A DNA stretch of 17,232 bases from positions 1-17,232 of the forward strand of contig CANHLB010000013.1 of assembly GCA_947461335.1 (NCBI GenBank), read 5' to 3'. This document shows, piece after piece, positions 7,437 to 16,448 of this stretch (position 1 is the first letter of the stretch; every line of letters begins with the position of its first letter). The translations under genes were made by a program, and so were the position numbers. The stretch comes from Burkholderiaceae bacterium (GTDB lineage: Bacteria; Pseudomonadota; Gammaproteobacteria; Burkholderiales; Burkholderiaceae). The notes beneath the pieces are model-generated. The model had not been told where the DNA came from and did not search any database. It saw only the letters and a program-made list of their open reading frames with translations.

Positions 7437-8717
7437 ATGAGCTCTAACCAATCCTCCTCATCAAAGTCTTCGAAATTACCTTTGGGACCATCGCCTAAGC
7501 GCGCTACACGTCAAGCAACGGTTGCTTGGAAAACCAACATCATTACCGTGGGCGGCGATGCGCCTGTGCGTGTTCAGTCAATGACTAATACCGATACTGC
7601 AGATGCAGTAGGTACAGCAATCCAAATAAAAGAGTTGGCGCGAGCTGGTTCAGAGATGGTCCGCATTACTGTTAATACACCAGAGGCCGCTGCAGCAGTA
7701 CCTTACATCCGTGAACAGCTAGACAAGATGGATATCTTGGTCCCCCTAATTGGCGACTTTCATTACAACGGCCACACCTTATTAAATGATTTCCCGGAAT
7801 GCGCTAAAGCGCTTTCTAAATATCGTATTAACCCAGGTAATGTGGGTAAGGGCGCCAAGCGCGATCCGCAGTTTGCACAAATGATTGAAGCAGCCTGCAA
7901 ATATGACAAGCCGATTCGCATTGGTGTGAATTGGGGTAGCTTAGATCAAGAGCTCTTAGCATCGATTATGGATAGCAATGCTGCTTTGGCTGAGCCGAAG
8001 ACTGCACAAGAGGTCATGATCGAGGCTTTGATTCAGTCTGCATTGCAATCTGCAGAAAAAGCTGTGGAGTTAGGTATGAACCCTAATCAAATTTTGTTGT
8101 CATGCAAAGTGAGCAATGTACAAGACTTAGTAGCTGTCTATCGAGATCTTTCAAACCGCTCTGATTACCCACTTCATTTGGGTTTAACCGAAGCAGGCAT
8201 GGGTAGCAAAGGTATTGTCTCTTCTACTGCGGCAATGGGCATTCTGTTGCAAGAAGGCATTGGCGATACGATTCGGGTTTCTTTAACGCCTGACCCAGGT
8301 GCACCCCGTGAGAATGAAGTCATTGTCGCTCAGGAAATTTTGCAAACCATGGGATTACGCAACTTCACTCCAATGGTGATTGCATGCCCTGGCTGTGGCA
8401 GAACCACTAGCACCACTTTCCAAGAATTAGCTGCTGATATCCAGTCCTACTTGCGTCAACAGATGCCGGTGTGGAAGAAAACCCACCCTGGCGTTGAGAA
8501 TATGAATGTGGCTGTAATGGGCTGTATTGTGAATGGCCCAGGTGAGAGTAAGCACGCTAATATTGGTATCTCATTACCGGGGACAGGTGAAACACCAGCA
8601 GCTCCAGTATTTGTGGATGGCGTTAAAGTGAAAACCCTGCGGGGTGAGAAAATCGCACAAGAGTTTCAGGTCATCGTTGAGGACTATGTAAGACAGAATT
8701 ACGCAGCCAAAGCTTAA
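7437..8717 (+). CDS. ispG: 4-hydroxy-3-methylbut-2-enyl diphosphate synthase
   Basis: This iron-sulfur enzyme of the MEP isoprenoid pathway converts 2-C-methyl-D-erythritol 2,4-cyclodiphosphate to HMBPP. The [4Fe-4S] cysteines fit C317 and C320 ([13 protein letters not shown]) and C363 ([20 protein letters not shown]). The N-terminal TIM-barrel part shows [13 protein letters not shown] and [13 protein letters not shown]. At 426 residues it is longer than the E. coli protein (372), as usual for beta-proteobacterial IspG, with an extended central part around 148-200. A Ser/Lys-rich stretch at 2-20 precedes the conserved region and may be disordered. The ATG at 7437 has only a poor ribosome binding site, so expression may depend on readthrough from rlmN. 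Confidence 0.96.
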   Translation: MSSNQSSSSKSSKLPLGPSPKRATRQATVAWKTNIITVGGDAPVRVQSMTNTDTADAVGTAIQIKELARAGSEMVRITVNTPEAAAAVPYIREQLDKMDILVPLIGDFHYNGHTLLNDFPECAKALSKYRINPGNVGKGAKRDPQFAQMIEAACKYDKPIRIGVNWGSLDQELLASIMDSNAALAEPKTAQEVMIEALIQSALQSAEKAVELGMNPNQILLSCKVSNVQDLVAVYRDLSNRSDYPLHLGLTEAGMGSKGIVSSTAAMGILLQEGIGDTIRVSLTPDPGAPRENEVIVAQEILQTMGLRNFTPMVIACPGCGRTTSTTFQELAADIQSYLRQQMPVWKKTHPGVENMNVAVMGCIVNGPGESKHANIGISLPGTGETPAAPVFVDGVKVKTLRGEKIAQEFQVIVEDYVRQNYAAKA

Positions 8718-8746
8718 TTAAGTGAATTAGTAAAACAAAAATAAAA

Positions 8747-10081
8747 ATGACTGATCAAAACAAAGACCAAAAAGCGCAAGCGCCTAAAACCCAGAGGATC
8801 AATGGGGTACGTGGCATGAATGACTTGCTGCCAGCCGATGCTGCGCAATGGGCTCACCTTGATCATGTCCTGCGGGATTTAACTCGTGCTTATGGCTATG
8901 AATTCTTGAGAACCCCCATTGTGGAAGCAACTGCAGTCTTTCAACGGGGTATTGGTGAAGTGACTGATATTGTTGAAAAAGAAATGTATTCCTTTGAGGA
9001 TCGTTTAAATGGTGAGCAGCTGACTTTACGCCCAGAGGGTACTGCTGCATTAGTACGATCGGTGATTGAAAACAATCTGCTCTACGAAGGGCCTAAGCGT
9101 CTTTGGTATACCGGCCCGATGTTTCGTCATGAGCGTCCACAGCGCGGGCGTTATCGTCAGTTCCATCAGTTTGGGGTTGAAGCGCTTGGCTTTGCTGGCC
9201 CTGATATTGATGCTGAAATCATTCTCATGGGTCAGCGCCTCTGGGATGAACTTGGCCTTAAGGGAGTCCGCCTTGAAATTAACTCCTTAGGGCAGGCAGA
9301 TGAGCGTGCAAAACATCGTGCTGCCTTAGTCAATTACTTTGAGAAAAACAAAGTGCAACTTGATGAAGACTCTGAGCGTCGCTTATTAAGTAATCCTTTG
9401 CGCATCCTTGATTCTAAAAATCCAGAGATGCAAACCTTGATTGAAGGTGCGCCAAAATTATTGGATTTCTTGGGCGAGGAGTCCCTTACGCACTTCAATG
9501 CAGTCCAAGCTTTACTTAAGGCAAATAATATTCCTTGCAAGATTAATCCACGCTTAGTGCGTGGCTTGGATTATTACAACCTCACAGTATTTGAATGGGT
9601 AACCGATGAACTCGGTGCGCAGGGCACTATAGCCGGCGGTGGTCGCTATGATCCATTGATTGAGCGTATGGGCGGTAAAGCAGCGCCAGCTTGTGGATGG
9701 GCGATGGGAATGGAACGTGTTCTAGAGTTGATGAGCGTTTCTGGATCATTGCCAGAAGCACAGACCCAGTGCGATATCTTTGTATTGCATCAAGGCGGCG
9801 AGACATTAACGGCTGCAATGATCATTGCTGAGCGTTTACGGAGCGCTGGTATCGACGTTATTTTGTTCTGTCCTCCCGATGGCCAATCAGCCAGCTTTAA
9901 GTCCCAAATGAAGAAAGCCGATGCCAGTGGGGCAGCTTTTGCAGTCATTATTGGCCCAGATGAACTTGCCAAGAATGAGGCCCAGATCAAAGACTTACGA
10001 GCTAGTGGCGAACAAAAGGCCGTTCCTTTGGATGGGGTACTAGAAGCTGTAATTAACGCCTTGGTAGGCGCCTCCGAATAG
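8747..10081 (+). CDS. hisS: Histidyl-tRNA synthetase
   Basis: This class II synthetase charges tRNA-His. [13 protein letters not shown] at the N-terminus is the family opening. Motif 2 runs about 123-145 ([18 protein letters not shown]), the HisA loop [16 protein letters not shown] is at about 269-284, and motif 3 lies around 315-328 ([13 protein letters not shown]). The C-terminal anticodon-binding domain covers about 340-440. The length of 444 residues is normal. The ATG at 8747 is preceded by an A-rich stretch without a clear ribosome binding site. It follows ispG by 29 bases, the common ispG-hisS order. A hairpin spans its stop codon. Confidence 0.97.
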   Translation: MTDQNKDQKAQAPKTQRINGVRGMNDLLPADAAQWAHLDHVLRDLTRAYGYEFLRTPIVEATAVFQRGIGEVTDIVEKEMYSFEDRLNGEQLTLRPEGTAALVRSVIENNLLYEGPKRLWYTGPMFRHERPQRGRYRQFHQFGVEALGFAGPDIDAEIILMGQRLWDELGLKGVRLEINSLGQADERAKHRAALVNYFEKNKVQLDEDSERRLLSNPLRILDSKNPEMQTLIEGAPKLLDFLGEESLTHFNAVQALLKANNIPCKINPRLVRGLDYYNLTVFEWVTDELGAQGTIAGGGRYDPLIERMGGKAAPACGWAMGMERVLELMSVSGSLPEAQTQCDIFVLHQGGETLTAAMIIAERLRSAGIDVILFCPPDGQSASFKSQMKKADASGAAFAVIIGPDELAKNEAQIKDLRASGEQKAVPLDGVLEAVINALVGASE

Positions 10082-10094
10082 AATGGGTCTATTC
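10076..10094 (+). repeat. Perfect hairpin across the hisS stop codon
   Basis: GAATAGA (10076-10082) pairs fully with TCTATTC (10088-10094) around a five-base loop and includes the hisS TAG. No T-run follows, so it is not a standard terminator; it may mark a processing or pausing point between hisS and the next gene. Confidence 0.35.
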
Positions 10095-10141
10095 ATTCCA
10101 TTTATCAGCAATAAACCATTTATTAATTAGCTTGGATTCAC

Positions 10142-10801
10142 ATGCCTTTAGATCTAGAAGAACAAGAACAGTTAGACCAATTTAAAGCGTTTTGGCAGAA
10201 ATATCGCAATCTCATTACTGGGGTTCTGACAGTCGCTCTGTTTGCATATGCTGCATACAGTGGCTATCAGTGGTGGCGCAATAGCCAAGCTCTCGAGGCA
10301 TCTAAGCTTTATGAAACAATGGTGACTGCCATTGCCAAGGGCGATAAAGAACAGATCTTGCGCGCTAGCGATGATTTGCAAAAAGACTTTGCGCGCACAC
10401 CATATGCTGCTATGTCTAGTTTAGTTGCCGCTAAAATTTCTGCTGATGCTGGGGATAATGCTAAGGCACTAGACTATTTGCGCTGGACTGCAAAAAATGC
10501 ATCCAATGATGGCTATATCGCTATAGCAAAATTACGCTTGATTAGTCAATTGATTGAGCAGGGTAGTGAAAAAGATTTTGCCGAAGCTGATCAAATACTA
10601 AAAGAAGCTCCGATATCTGGCTTTGAAGCTTTATGGTTAGAGCGTCGTGGTGATTGGTATTTGGCGCAGAAGAAAAACGCTGAAGCAAAAAAAAGCTACG
10701 AAGAGGCCTGGAAAAAACTCAATCAATCTAAAGAGTTTCCTGAGGAGGCCCGCCGTCTCTTGAAAGTGAAATTAGATGCCGTCGGAGGAGTCGCTCAGTG
10801 A
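10142..10801 (+). CDS. YfgM-like TPR membrane protein
   Basis: This is a single-pass inner membrane protein of the YfgM (ancillary SecYEG translocon subunit) family. A cytosolic acidic N-terminus (MPLDLEEQEQLDQFKAFWQKY) leads into one transmembrane helix at about 23-44 (LITGVLTVALFAYAAYSGYQ). A periplasmic helical region with tetratricopeptide-like repeats (about 50-210) follows. YfgM homologues bind PpiD and SecYEG and help periplasmic proteins fold. The length of 219 residues matches the family (about 206-215). It sits directly before bamB, as in many proteobacteria (yfgM-bamB-der). The window has eight adenines in a row at 10687-10694 inside the gene, a possible slippage spot. The TPR assignment is by pattern and not by alignment. 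Confidence 0.88.
   Translation: MPLDLEEQEQLDQFKAFWQKYRNLITGVLTVALFAYAAYSGYQWWRNSQALEASKLYETMVTAIAKGDKEQILRASDDLQKDFARTPYAAMSSLVAAKISADAGDNAKALDYLRWTAKNASNDGYIAIAKLRLISQLIEQGSEKDFAEADQILKEAPISGFEALWLERRGDWYLAQKKNAEAKKSYEEAWKKLNQSKEFPEEARRLLKVKLDAVGGVAQ
10784..10790 (+). promoter_or_regulatory. Strong ribosome binding site for bamB
   Basis: GGAGGAG lies inside the end of the yfgM-like gene, ten bases before ATG 10801 and seven before GTG 10798. Its position would allow translation of bamB to couple to the upstream gene, and it does not settle which of the two codons is used. Confidence 0.7.
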
Positions 10802-11967
10802 TGACTTTAGGGATGAATGTAAGCAGGCACATAACCAGAGTTGCTAGCACTACTATCTTGCTTAGTTTAGTTGTCACAGCATTAGTTGCTTGCTCTGGTA
10901 ACTCACGGGTACGAAAGCCTGCAGAGCTTACCCCTGTTGCTAATCAGTTTGATATGCAGCCGGTATGGACAACGAACGTTGGCTCTTCAGAGTCTTTTAA
11001 CTTTCATCCAGTGGTTGCCGGTGATATGGTTTATGCAGCTTCACATCGTGGCAATTTAGCGAAGATTGATTTGGCTACTGGCAATAAGATTTGGGAGGTT
11101 TCTGTACCAGAGCGCCTAGCGATTGGACCCGGTTCAGATGGTCGTACAACGGTTGCTGTGAGTACCAAAGGCACAGTGTTTGCTTATGATGATTCTGGTA
11201 AGTCCATCTGGAAGGTCAGTGTTGGAAGCGAAGTATTAAGTGAGCCAATCGTTGCCGGCGGTATTGTGATCGTCCGTGCGCTAGATAATCGTTTTATTGG
11301 CTTAGATGCGCAAACTGGTACGCGTAAATGGGTTTATCAGCGCCAACAATCCGCTTTGTCATTGCGAGTGGGTTACGGTATGCTCGCCATTAACAACGAA
11401 GTAATTGTGACGGGCTTTGCTGGTGGACGCTTTGGCATGATTGCTATTGCAAACGGTGGATTGGTTTGGGAAACTCCTGTGTCATTCCCGAAAGGGTTCT
11501 CAGAAATTGAGCGTTTGAATGACGTGACTGCTAAACCTAGTATGGAAGGCGACATCATTTGCGCAGTTTCTTATCAAGGCCGAATTGGTTGCGGCCAAGC
11601 GCGTACAGGTAATTTGATCTGGTTTAAGGATTACTCGAGCTACACAGGCACTTCGCAAAGCTCCGATATGGTTTTCTCAGCCAATGAGAAATCCTATGTG
11701 ACGGCCTTTGCCACTAAAGATGGAACTCAAGTATGGGAGAACACTCAGCTCACATACCGTGATTTAGGTGAGTCATTAGCAGTTGGAAGAGTATTGCTTA
11801 TGGGTGATGCTCAGGGTTATATTCATGCATTCTCACAGGCGAATGGCGAAATGGTTGCGCGCATTCGCCATGATAGTAGTCCAATCTCCGCCGCGCCAGT
11901 TGCGGTTGGCGGCCTCATCTTGGTTCAATCCCAGGGTGGAAAAATAACGGCGTACAGTCCAAAATGA
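10801..11967 (+). CDS. bamB: Outer membrane protein assembly lipoprotein BamB
   Basis: This lipoprotein of the BAM complex inserts beta-barrel proteins into the outer membrane. A signal peptide (about 10-30) ends in the lipobox LVAC, with lipidated Cys31 from the ATG. The mature part is a PQQ-type beta-propeller: recurring W-containing blades such as [53 protein letters not shown] and [10 protein letters not shown] are spaced 40-50 residues apart. The length of 388 residues matches BamB. The start could be GTG 10798 (4-base overlap with the upstream stop), ATG 10801 (1-base overlap, chosen) or ATG 10813. The last gives a shorter n-region. It overlaps der by ATGA at 11964-11967. Confidence 0.94.
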   Translation: MTLGMNVSRHITRVASTTILLSLVVTALVACSGNSRVRKPAELTPVANQFDMQPVWTTNVGSSESFNFHPVVAGDMVYAASHRGNLAKIDLATGNKIWEVSVPERLAIGPGSDGRTTVAVSTKGTVFAYDDSGKSIWKVSVGSEVLSEPIVAGGIVIVRALDNRFIGLDAQTGTRKWVYQRQQSALSLRVGYGMLAINNEVIVTGFAGGRFGMIAIANGGLVWETPVSFPKGFSEIERLNDVTAKPSMEGDIICAVSYQGRIGCGQARTGNLIWFKDYSSYTGTSQSSDMVFSANEKSYVTAFATKDGTQVWENTQLTYRDLGESLAVGRVLLMGDAQGYIHAFSQANGEMVARIRHDSSPISAAPVAVGGLILVQSQGGKITAYSPK

Positions 11968-13328
11968 ATCCAGTTATCACTATCGTCGGCCGTCCTAATG
12001 TAGGAAAGTCGACACTCTTTAATCGCCTGACGCGTTCACGCGATGCATTAGTGGCTGATTTTTCAGGCTTAACAAGAGATCGTCACTATGGCAAAGGCCG
12101 CATTGGTGATCGCGCATTTATTTGCGTTGATACCGGTGGCTTTGAGCCGGTTGCTAAAACTGGCATCGTTGCTGAAATGGCTAAACAAACGAAGCAGGCT
12201 GTAGCAGAGTCTGACATTGTCATTTTCTTGGTCGATGGGCGCTTGGGTATGGCACCACAAGATCGTGTGATTGCTGATTTTTTACGCAAGACTGGACGCC
12301 CAACCATTCTGGCCGTCAATAAAACGGAAGGCATGCAGTCAGGCATTGTGACTGCTGATTTTCATGAGCTTGGTTTAGGTGAGCCATTCCCTATTTCTTC
12401 TGCACATGGCGATGGTGTGCGTGGTCTGATCGACGATGCCTTAGATTCACTGGGTATTGCAGAACCAGATGAAGAAGAAATAGCAAACGACCCAAACCGT
12501 CCAATGAAGATCGCGGTAGTAGGTCGCCCTAACGTGGGTAAATCTACTCTGATTAATAAATTGATTGGTGAAGAGCGGGTGATTGCCTTCGATATGCCTG
12601 GAACTACACGTGATGCAATCGAAGTCCCCTTTGAGCGCAACGGCAAGCCCTATATCTTGGTTGATACCGCAGGCTTGCGCCGTCGCGGTAAAGTTTTTGA
12701 GGCCATCGAGAAATTCTCGGTCGTCAAAACATTACAAGCCATTGCTGATTGCAACGTAGTGATCTTAATGCTCGATGCTCAGCAAGATATTTCTGAGCAA
12801 GATGCGCATATTGCAGGATTTATTGTTGAAGCTGGTCGGGCGCTAGTGGTTGCTGTAAATAAGTGGGATGGCATTGACTCTTACGTTAAAGAGCGTGCGC
12901 GTCTGGAAATTGCACAAAAACTCCGTTTCTTAGATTTTGCAAATGTTCACCCAATCTCCGCAAAAAAAGGTACTGGGCTCAAAGAGTTATTTAAAGATGT
13001 GGATGCAGCTTATGCAGCTGCCATGGCCAAATTACCAACTCCACGCTTAACCCGTATCTTGCAAGAGGCTATCGAGCATCAACAGCCAAAACGAGTTGGC
13101 ATGGGGCGTCCAAAATTGCGTTATGCGCACCAAGGGGGCATGAACCCTCCGATTGTGGTGATTCATGGAACATCATTAAGTGGCGTAACGGATAGCTATA
13201 AGCGTTACTTAGAAGGCCGCTTTAGGGATGTATTCAAGCTACGCGGCACCCCTTTGCGGATCCAGATGAACACCGCCAAAAACCCCTATGTGGATGAGGA
13301 TAAGGGAAAAAAAGGTAAAAAGCGGTGA
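11964..13328 (+). CDS. der: Ribosome biogenesis GTPase Der (EngA)
   Basis: This is an essential GTPase with two tandem G domains, acting in 50S subunit assembly. The first G domain has G1 GRPNVGKS (9-16), G3 DTGG (56-59) and the Der-typical G4 NKTE (119-122). The second has G1 GRPNVGKS (187-194), G3 DTAG (234-237) and G4 NKWD (299-302). An acidic linker ([10 protein letters not shown], about 167-176) joins them. A KH-like RNA-binding domain covers about 355-440, and the tail is basic (KGKKGKKR). The length of 454 residues is standard. It overlaps the bamB stop by four bases and is the last gene before a 121-base gap. Confidence 0.97.
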   Translation: MNPVITIVGRPNVGKSTLFNRLTRSRDALVADFSGLTRDRHYGKGRIGDRAFICVDTGGFEPVAKTGIVAEMAKQTKQAVAESDIVIFLVDGRLGMAPQDRVIADFLRKTGRPTILAVNKTEGMQSGIVTADFHELGLGEPFPISSAHGDGVRGLIDDALDSLGIAEPDEEEIANDPNRPMKIAVVGRPNVGKSTLINKLIGEERVIAFDMPGTTRDAIEVPFERNGKPYILVDTAGLRRRGKVFEAIEKFSVVKTLQAIADCNVVILMLDAQQDISEQDAHIAGFIVEAGRALVVAVNKWDGIDSYVKERARLEIAQKLRFLDFANVHPISAKKGTGLKELFKDVDAAYAAAMAKLPTPRLTRILQEAIEHQQPKRVGMGRPKLRYAHQGGMNPPIVVIHGTSLSGVTDSYKRYLEGRFRDVFKLRGTPLRIQMNTAKNPYVDEDKGKKGKKR

Positions 13329-13346
13329 TTTTGGGCTTGATTTTTT

Positions 13347-13352
13347 TATAAT
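13347..13352 (+). promoter_or_regulatory. Candidate -10 box upstream of hfq
   Basis: TATAAT follows a run of seven T residues in the AT-rich 121-base gap between der and hfq. No good -35 box stands at the right distance (GGTGAT at 13324-13329 with 17 bases). This is the largest gap in the right block, so a separate hfq promoter is likely somewhere in it; the exact site is uncertain. Confidence 0.38.
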
Positions 13353-13439
13353 TGGGCTCAATATAGATAGTTCGCTCAGCAGTATTCTTCAAAGTTCTAT
13401 TTAATTAAAAAAGCAAGACTCCCTAACAACAAAACAAAT

Positions 13440-13445
13440 AAGGAG
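13440..13445 (+). promoter_or_regulatory. Ribosome binding site of hfq
   Basis: AAGGAG stands four bases before the hfq ATG at 13450. The match is strong and the spacing slightly short; it confirms the start [12 protein letters not shown]. Confidence 0.8.
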
Positions 13446-13449
13446 CAGT

Positions 13450-13692
13450 ATGAATAACAACAAAATTCAACTACTTCAGGATCCGTTTCTCAATGCCTTA
13501 CGCAAAGAGCATATTCCTGTATCGATCTATCTCGTTAATGGTATTAAGTTACAAGGCAATATTGAATCCTTTGATCAATATGTCGTCCTACTTCGCAATA
13601 CAGTGACGCAGATGGTTTACAAACATGCAATCTCCACGATTGTTCCAGCCCGTGCGATTGACTTTCGTATAGAAGAAGGCGCCCCTGTATAA
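13450..13692 (+). CDS. hfq: RNA chaperone Hfq
   Basis: This hexameric Sm-like protein pairs small RNAs with mRNAs. Sm1 runs from [12 protein letters not shown] to about residue 50 with the NGIKLQG loop. Sm2 is [12 protein letters not shown] (57-68), with K58 and H59 at the proximal uridine-binding face. Q10, D11 and F41 are the usual RNA-contact residues. The rim patch reads RKEH (18-21) where E. coli has RRER, so it carries fewer arginines, as is common outside enterics. At 80 residues it has almost no C-terminal tail. The hfq-hflX-hflK-hflC order is conserved. The last codons overlap the frame that encodes the conserved HflX N-terminus. Confidence 0.97.
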   Translation: MNNNKIQLLQDPFLNALRKEHIPVSIYLVNGIKLQGNIESFDQYVVLLRNTVTQMVYKHAISTIVPARAIDFRIEEGAPV

Positions 13693-13762
13693 AACTGGAG
13701 TAGATGCGGCGCGCGCAGTCCTAGTTGGTGTTGATACAGGGCGCGAAGATTTTGCAGATAGC
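13685..13762 (+). other. In-frame HflX N-terminal coding extension without canonical start
   Basis: The hflX frame is open from just after a TAG at 13670 and encodes GVDAARAVLVGVDTG, then REDFADS, directly before the first ATG at 13763. DAxxAVLV resembles the start of known HflX proteins, so this is coding by descent. No ATG, GTG or TTG lies in frame. CTG at 13685, overlapping the hfq stop region and preceded by AAGAAGG (13673-13679), is the only near-cognate start of the right length. An out-of-frame ATG at 13704, behind GGAG (13697-13700), would be in frame if one base were restored in the following CGGCGCGCGC run. Confidence 0.7.
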
Positions 13763-14926
13763 ATGGCAGAACTCAGTCTTTTAGCTGATAGTGCCGGATC
13801 TATACCCACAACTAGTGTTATTGCCCGCAAAGGCAAAATCGATCCCGCTTTATTTATTGGCTCTGGTAAAGCAAATGAGCTCAAGCGTGTGATGGAAGAG
13901 CAAGATGCTGAGCTGGCCATTTTTAATCATCCACTCTCTCCAACTCAGCAGCGCAATTTAGAACGTCATCTTGGGCGCCATGTGATGGACCGTACGGGTT
14001 TGATTTTGGATATCTTTAGCCAAAGGGCGCAGAGCCACATTGGTAAAACACAAGTCGAGCTAGCGCAAGTGCGTTATCGCATGTCTCGTTTAGTACGAGC
14101 ATGGAGTCACTTAGAGCGTCAGCGGGGTGGTATTGGTGTACGTGGTGGTCCTGGTGAAACTCAGATGGAGTTAGATCGCCGCATGTTGGCAACTAAGGCT
14201 AAGCGTTTAGAAAGCGAACTTGAAAAACTCCAGCGCCAGCAACGTACTCAGAGAAGGGCTCGTCAGCGTAAAGATATTTTCTCGGTTTCTTTGGTTGGAT
14301 ACACCAACGCCGGTAAATCCACATTATTTAATGCCCTAACCAAAGCAGGGACTTACGCCGCTGATCAGCTCTTTGCCACTTTAGATACCACCTCTAGAAA
14401 AGTGCATTTAGAGGGTATTGGGACAATAGTGGTTTCAGATACCGTGGGATTTATTCGGGATTTGCCTCACCAGCTAGTCGAAGCTTTTAGGGCCACTTTG
14501 GATGAAACCATCCATGCGGACCTGATTTTGCATGTCATTGATGCCTGTAGCCCAGTAGCTCGGGAGCAAAAGGCCGAAGTGGAGGCGGTTCTAGAGGAAA
14601 TTGGAGCAGAAAACATCCCTCGGATAGAGGTGATGAATAAGATCGACCAAATGCCCCAAACCTTTCACCGTGGTGCTGTTTTAGAGCGGGATAACCAAGG
14701 TTTCCCCAGCCAGGTTTACCTGTCTGCCAAGACGGGCTTGGGCCTAGATTTGCTCCGTACCGCCTTGGCTGAATGCTCGCAAATGACTGATAGAATAAGG
14801 GTCGAACACAACCGTGCCAAGAAACAATTGGCCCCGGACGAGTTTTTAGAACCCTTACCCGAACGACCAGAAACTTCTGAATTTAATCCGATTTCAAACC
14901 GAAGCTATTTTTCTAATGATGCGTAA
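13763..14926 (+). CDS. hflX: GTPase HflX (ribosome-associated)
   Basis: HflX is a GTPase of the Obg-HflX superfamily that binds the 50S subunit and splits stalled or heat-damaged ribosomes. Counted from ATG 13763 (387 residues), the N-terminal domain includes LFIGSGKANELK and VMDRTGLILDIFSQRA. It is followed by HLERQRGGIGVRGGPGETQ and a coiled basic linker (about 140-170). The G domain then has G1 GYTNAGKS (179-186), G3 DTVG (226-229) and G4 NKID (292-295). The C-terminus after about 345 is short and not obviously conserved. The start given is the first canonical codon, but conserved HflX sequence begins about 20-26 codons upstream, so the true protein is probably longer or the gene is damaged. 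hflK overlaps its end by 11 bases. Confidence 0.9.
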   Translation: MAELSLLADSAGSIPTTSVIARKGKIDPALFIGSGKANELKRVMEEQDAELAIFNHPLSPTQQRNLERHLGRHVMDRTGLILDIFSQRAQSHIGKTQVELAQVRYRMSRLVRAWSHLERQRGGIGVRGGPGETQMELDRRMLATKAKRLESELEKLQRQQRTQRRARQRKDIFSVSLVGYTNAGKSTLFNALTKAGTYAADQLFATLDTTSRKVHLEGIGTIVVSDTVGFIRDLPHQLVEAFRATLDETIHADLILHVIDACSPVAREQKAEVEAVLEEIGAENIPRIEVMNKIDQMPQTFHRGAVLERDNQGFPSQVYLSAKTGLGLDLLRTALAECSQMTDRIRVEHNRAKKQLAPDEFLEPLPERPETSEFNPISNRSYFSNDA

Positions 14927-16448
14927 ATTTCTCGACCTCTTCTCGGTCAATGATCCAGGCTGGGGCAATAGCCACAACAACGGATCCAAAGATGCCAAAG
15001 ATGGGCAGGGAGGCGATCAAGCTCCAAAAGCAGATCCTGATAGTAATCAGCCTGTAGAAGCTCAGCCAAAAAATCCCCCAACGAATTCACCAACAAAGCC
15101 AGGCGGCCCGCCAGATTTGGATGAGCTCTGGCGCGATTTCAATGAAAGGATTGCTAGTATCTTCGGTGGAAAGAAAAAGCCAGGTGGTTCACCCAATCAG
15201 TCAGCTAATAAACCCAATAGCACTGATATTCCTCCGCCATCTCAGCGCGGTGGTGGTAGTGGTGGCAGTGGTGGAAATGGTGGCATGAGTGCACCAAACT
15301 TCAATTTCACTAATCCATTTAGCTCTAAAGCTAGCATTTTGATTAGTGCGGGAGCCGTTTTCTTTATTTGGATATGTAGTGGCTTTTTTATTATTCAAGA
15401 AGGTCAAGCGGGCGTGGTTCTGACTTTCGGGAAATACGATTACACCGCTAAGCCTGGTATTAACTGGCGCATGCCTTGGCCGGTTCAGTCTGATGAGACA
15501 GTCAATTTATCGGGTGTTCGCTCTGTTGAAGTGGGTAGACCAATCTTAATTAAGGCGACTAACCAAAAAGATTCTTCGATGCTCACTGAAGACGAAAATA
15601 TTATTGATGTGCGTTTTGCTGTGCAATACCGTCTAAAAGATCCAACAGATTATTTGTTTAATAATCGTGATCCAGATGCTGCAGTCATTCAAGCCGCAGA
15701 AACTGCCGTTCGTGAAATCGTAGCGCGCAGCAAAATGGATACTGTTCTGTATGAGGGCCGTGAAAAAATTGGCATTGATTTAGCAAACTCGATTCAGAAG
15801 ATATTAGATAGCTATAAGAGCGGAATTTACGTCACTAGCGTGACTGTACAAAATGTACAGCCACCCGAACAAGTCCAAGCTGCGTTTGATGATGCAGTGA
15901 AGGCTGGACAAGATCAGGAACGTCTAAAGAGTGAAGGTCAAGCCTATGCCAATGACATCATCCCACGTGCCAAAGGTACAGCAGAACGCTTAATTCAAGA
16001 GGCTGAAGGCTATAAGTCTAGGGTAGCCGCGACTGCGGAAGGTGATGCAACCCGCTTTAAGCAGGTTTTGGTGGAGTATTCCAAGGCTCCACAAGTAACA
16101 CGTGATCGCATGTACATCGATAGCATGCGTGAGATGTATAACAACGTTACTAAGATATTGGTTGATACAACGAAGAGCAACAGCCTTTTGTATTTACCTC
16201 TTGATAAGATCGTTGCTCAAGTAAGTGCTGAGAGTGCACAGGCTGCTAATGCGCAAGTAAATCAAACTGGCGCAGCAACTCCGACGGGGAGTGTGACTGT
16301 AGGTGGTGCTACTGGCCTTAATAATCCAAACTCTACTTCGGTAACTGGCGCTGCTACAACAAGCGCTCCTTCTGCGCCACCAAATCCCGGAAGCGCTGCC
16401 GATAAACGCGATGGCCTTCGTAGCCGTGATCGGGAGTACAGGCAATGA
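14916..16448 (+). CDS. hflK: HflK, FtsH protease regulatory subunit (SPFH family)
   Basis: HflK forms with HflC a membrane complex on the periplasmic side that surrounds and modulates the FtsH AAA protease. The first 138 residues are cytosolic and low in complexity (Gly, Pro, Asn, Lys rich; GGGSGGSGGNGG at 112-123), with an HflK-like motif DELWRDFNERIASIFG at about 69-84. One transmembrane helix lies at about 139-161. The SPFH/band-7 domain starts at EGQAGVVLTFGKY and reaches about 350, and a helical region follows. The Thr/Ser/Ala/Asn-rich tail (about 440-500) is probably disordered. At 510 residues it is longer than E. coli HflK (419), because of the N- and C-terminal extensions. Two adjacent ATGs (14916, 14919) lie inside the end of hflX with no clear ribosome binding site. 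It overlaps hflC by ATGA at 16445-16448. Confidence 0.94.
   Translation: MMRKFLDLFSVNDPGWGNSHNNGSKDAKDGQGGDQAPKADPDSNQPVEAQPKNPPTNSPTKPGGPPDLDELWRDFNERIASIFGGKKKPGGSPNQSANKPNSTDIPPPSQRGGGSGGSGGNGGMSAPNFNFTNPFSSKASILISAGAVFFIWICSGFFIIQEGQAGVVLTFGKYDYTAKPGINWRMPWPVQSDETVNLSGVRSVEVGRPILIKATNQKDSSMLTEDENIIDVRFAVQYRLKDPTDYLFNNRDPDAAVIQAAETAVREIVARSKMDTVLYEGREKIGIDLANSIQKILDSYKSGIYVTSVTVQNVQPPEQVQAAFDDAVKAGQDQERLKSEGQAYANDIIPRAKGTAERLIQEAEGYKSRVAATAEGDATRFKQVLVEYSKAPQVTRDRMYIDSMREMYNNVTKILVDTTKSNSLLYLPLDKIVAQVSAESAQAANAQVNQTGAATPTGSVTVGGATGLNNPNSTSVTGAATTSAPSAPPNPGSAADKRDGLRSRDREYRQ
15249..15284 (+). repeat. GGT-type microsatellite in hflK
   Basis: Thirty-six bases consist almost wholly of GGT/GGC triplets broken by AGT and AAT, encoding a Gly/Ser/Asn linker before the membrane helix of HflK. 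Triplet changes here would keep the frame, so length variation between strains is plausible. Confidence 0.6.

Noticed and set aside
13331..13348. T-run after der as a terminator
   Set aside because: Seven T residues are present, but no GC-rich stem precedes them.
13670..13700. Programmed +1 frameshift making an Hfq-HflX fusion
   Set aside because: The frames are offset by +1, but the codons GCC CCT GTA TAA do not allow re-pairing of the tRNA in the new frame, and Hfq is complete at 80 residues.
13703..13724. Short peptide frame at ATG 13704 behind GGAG
   Set aside because: It encodes only six residues before TAG; it is more useful as a hint of a lost base in the hflX start.
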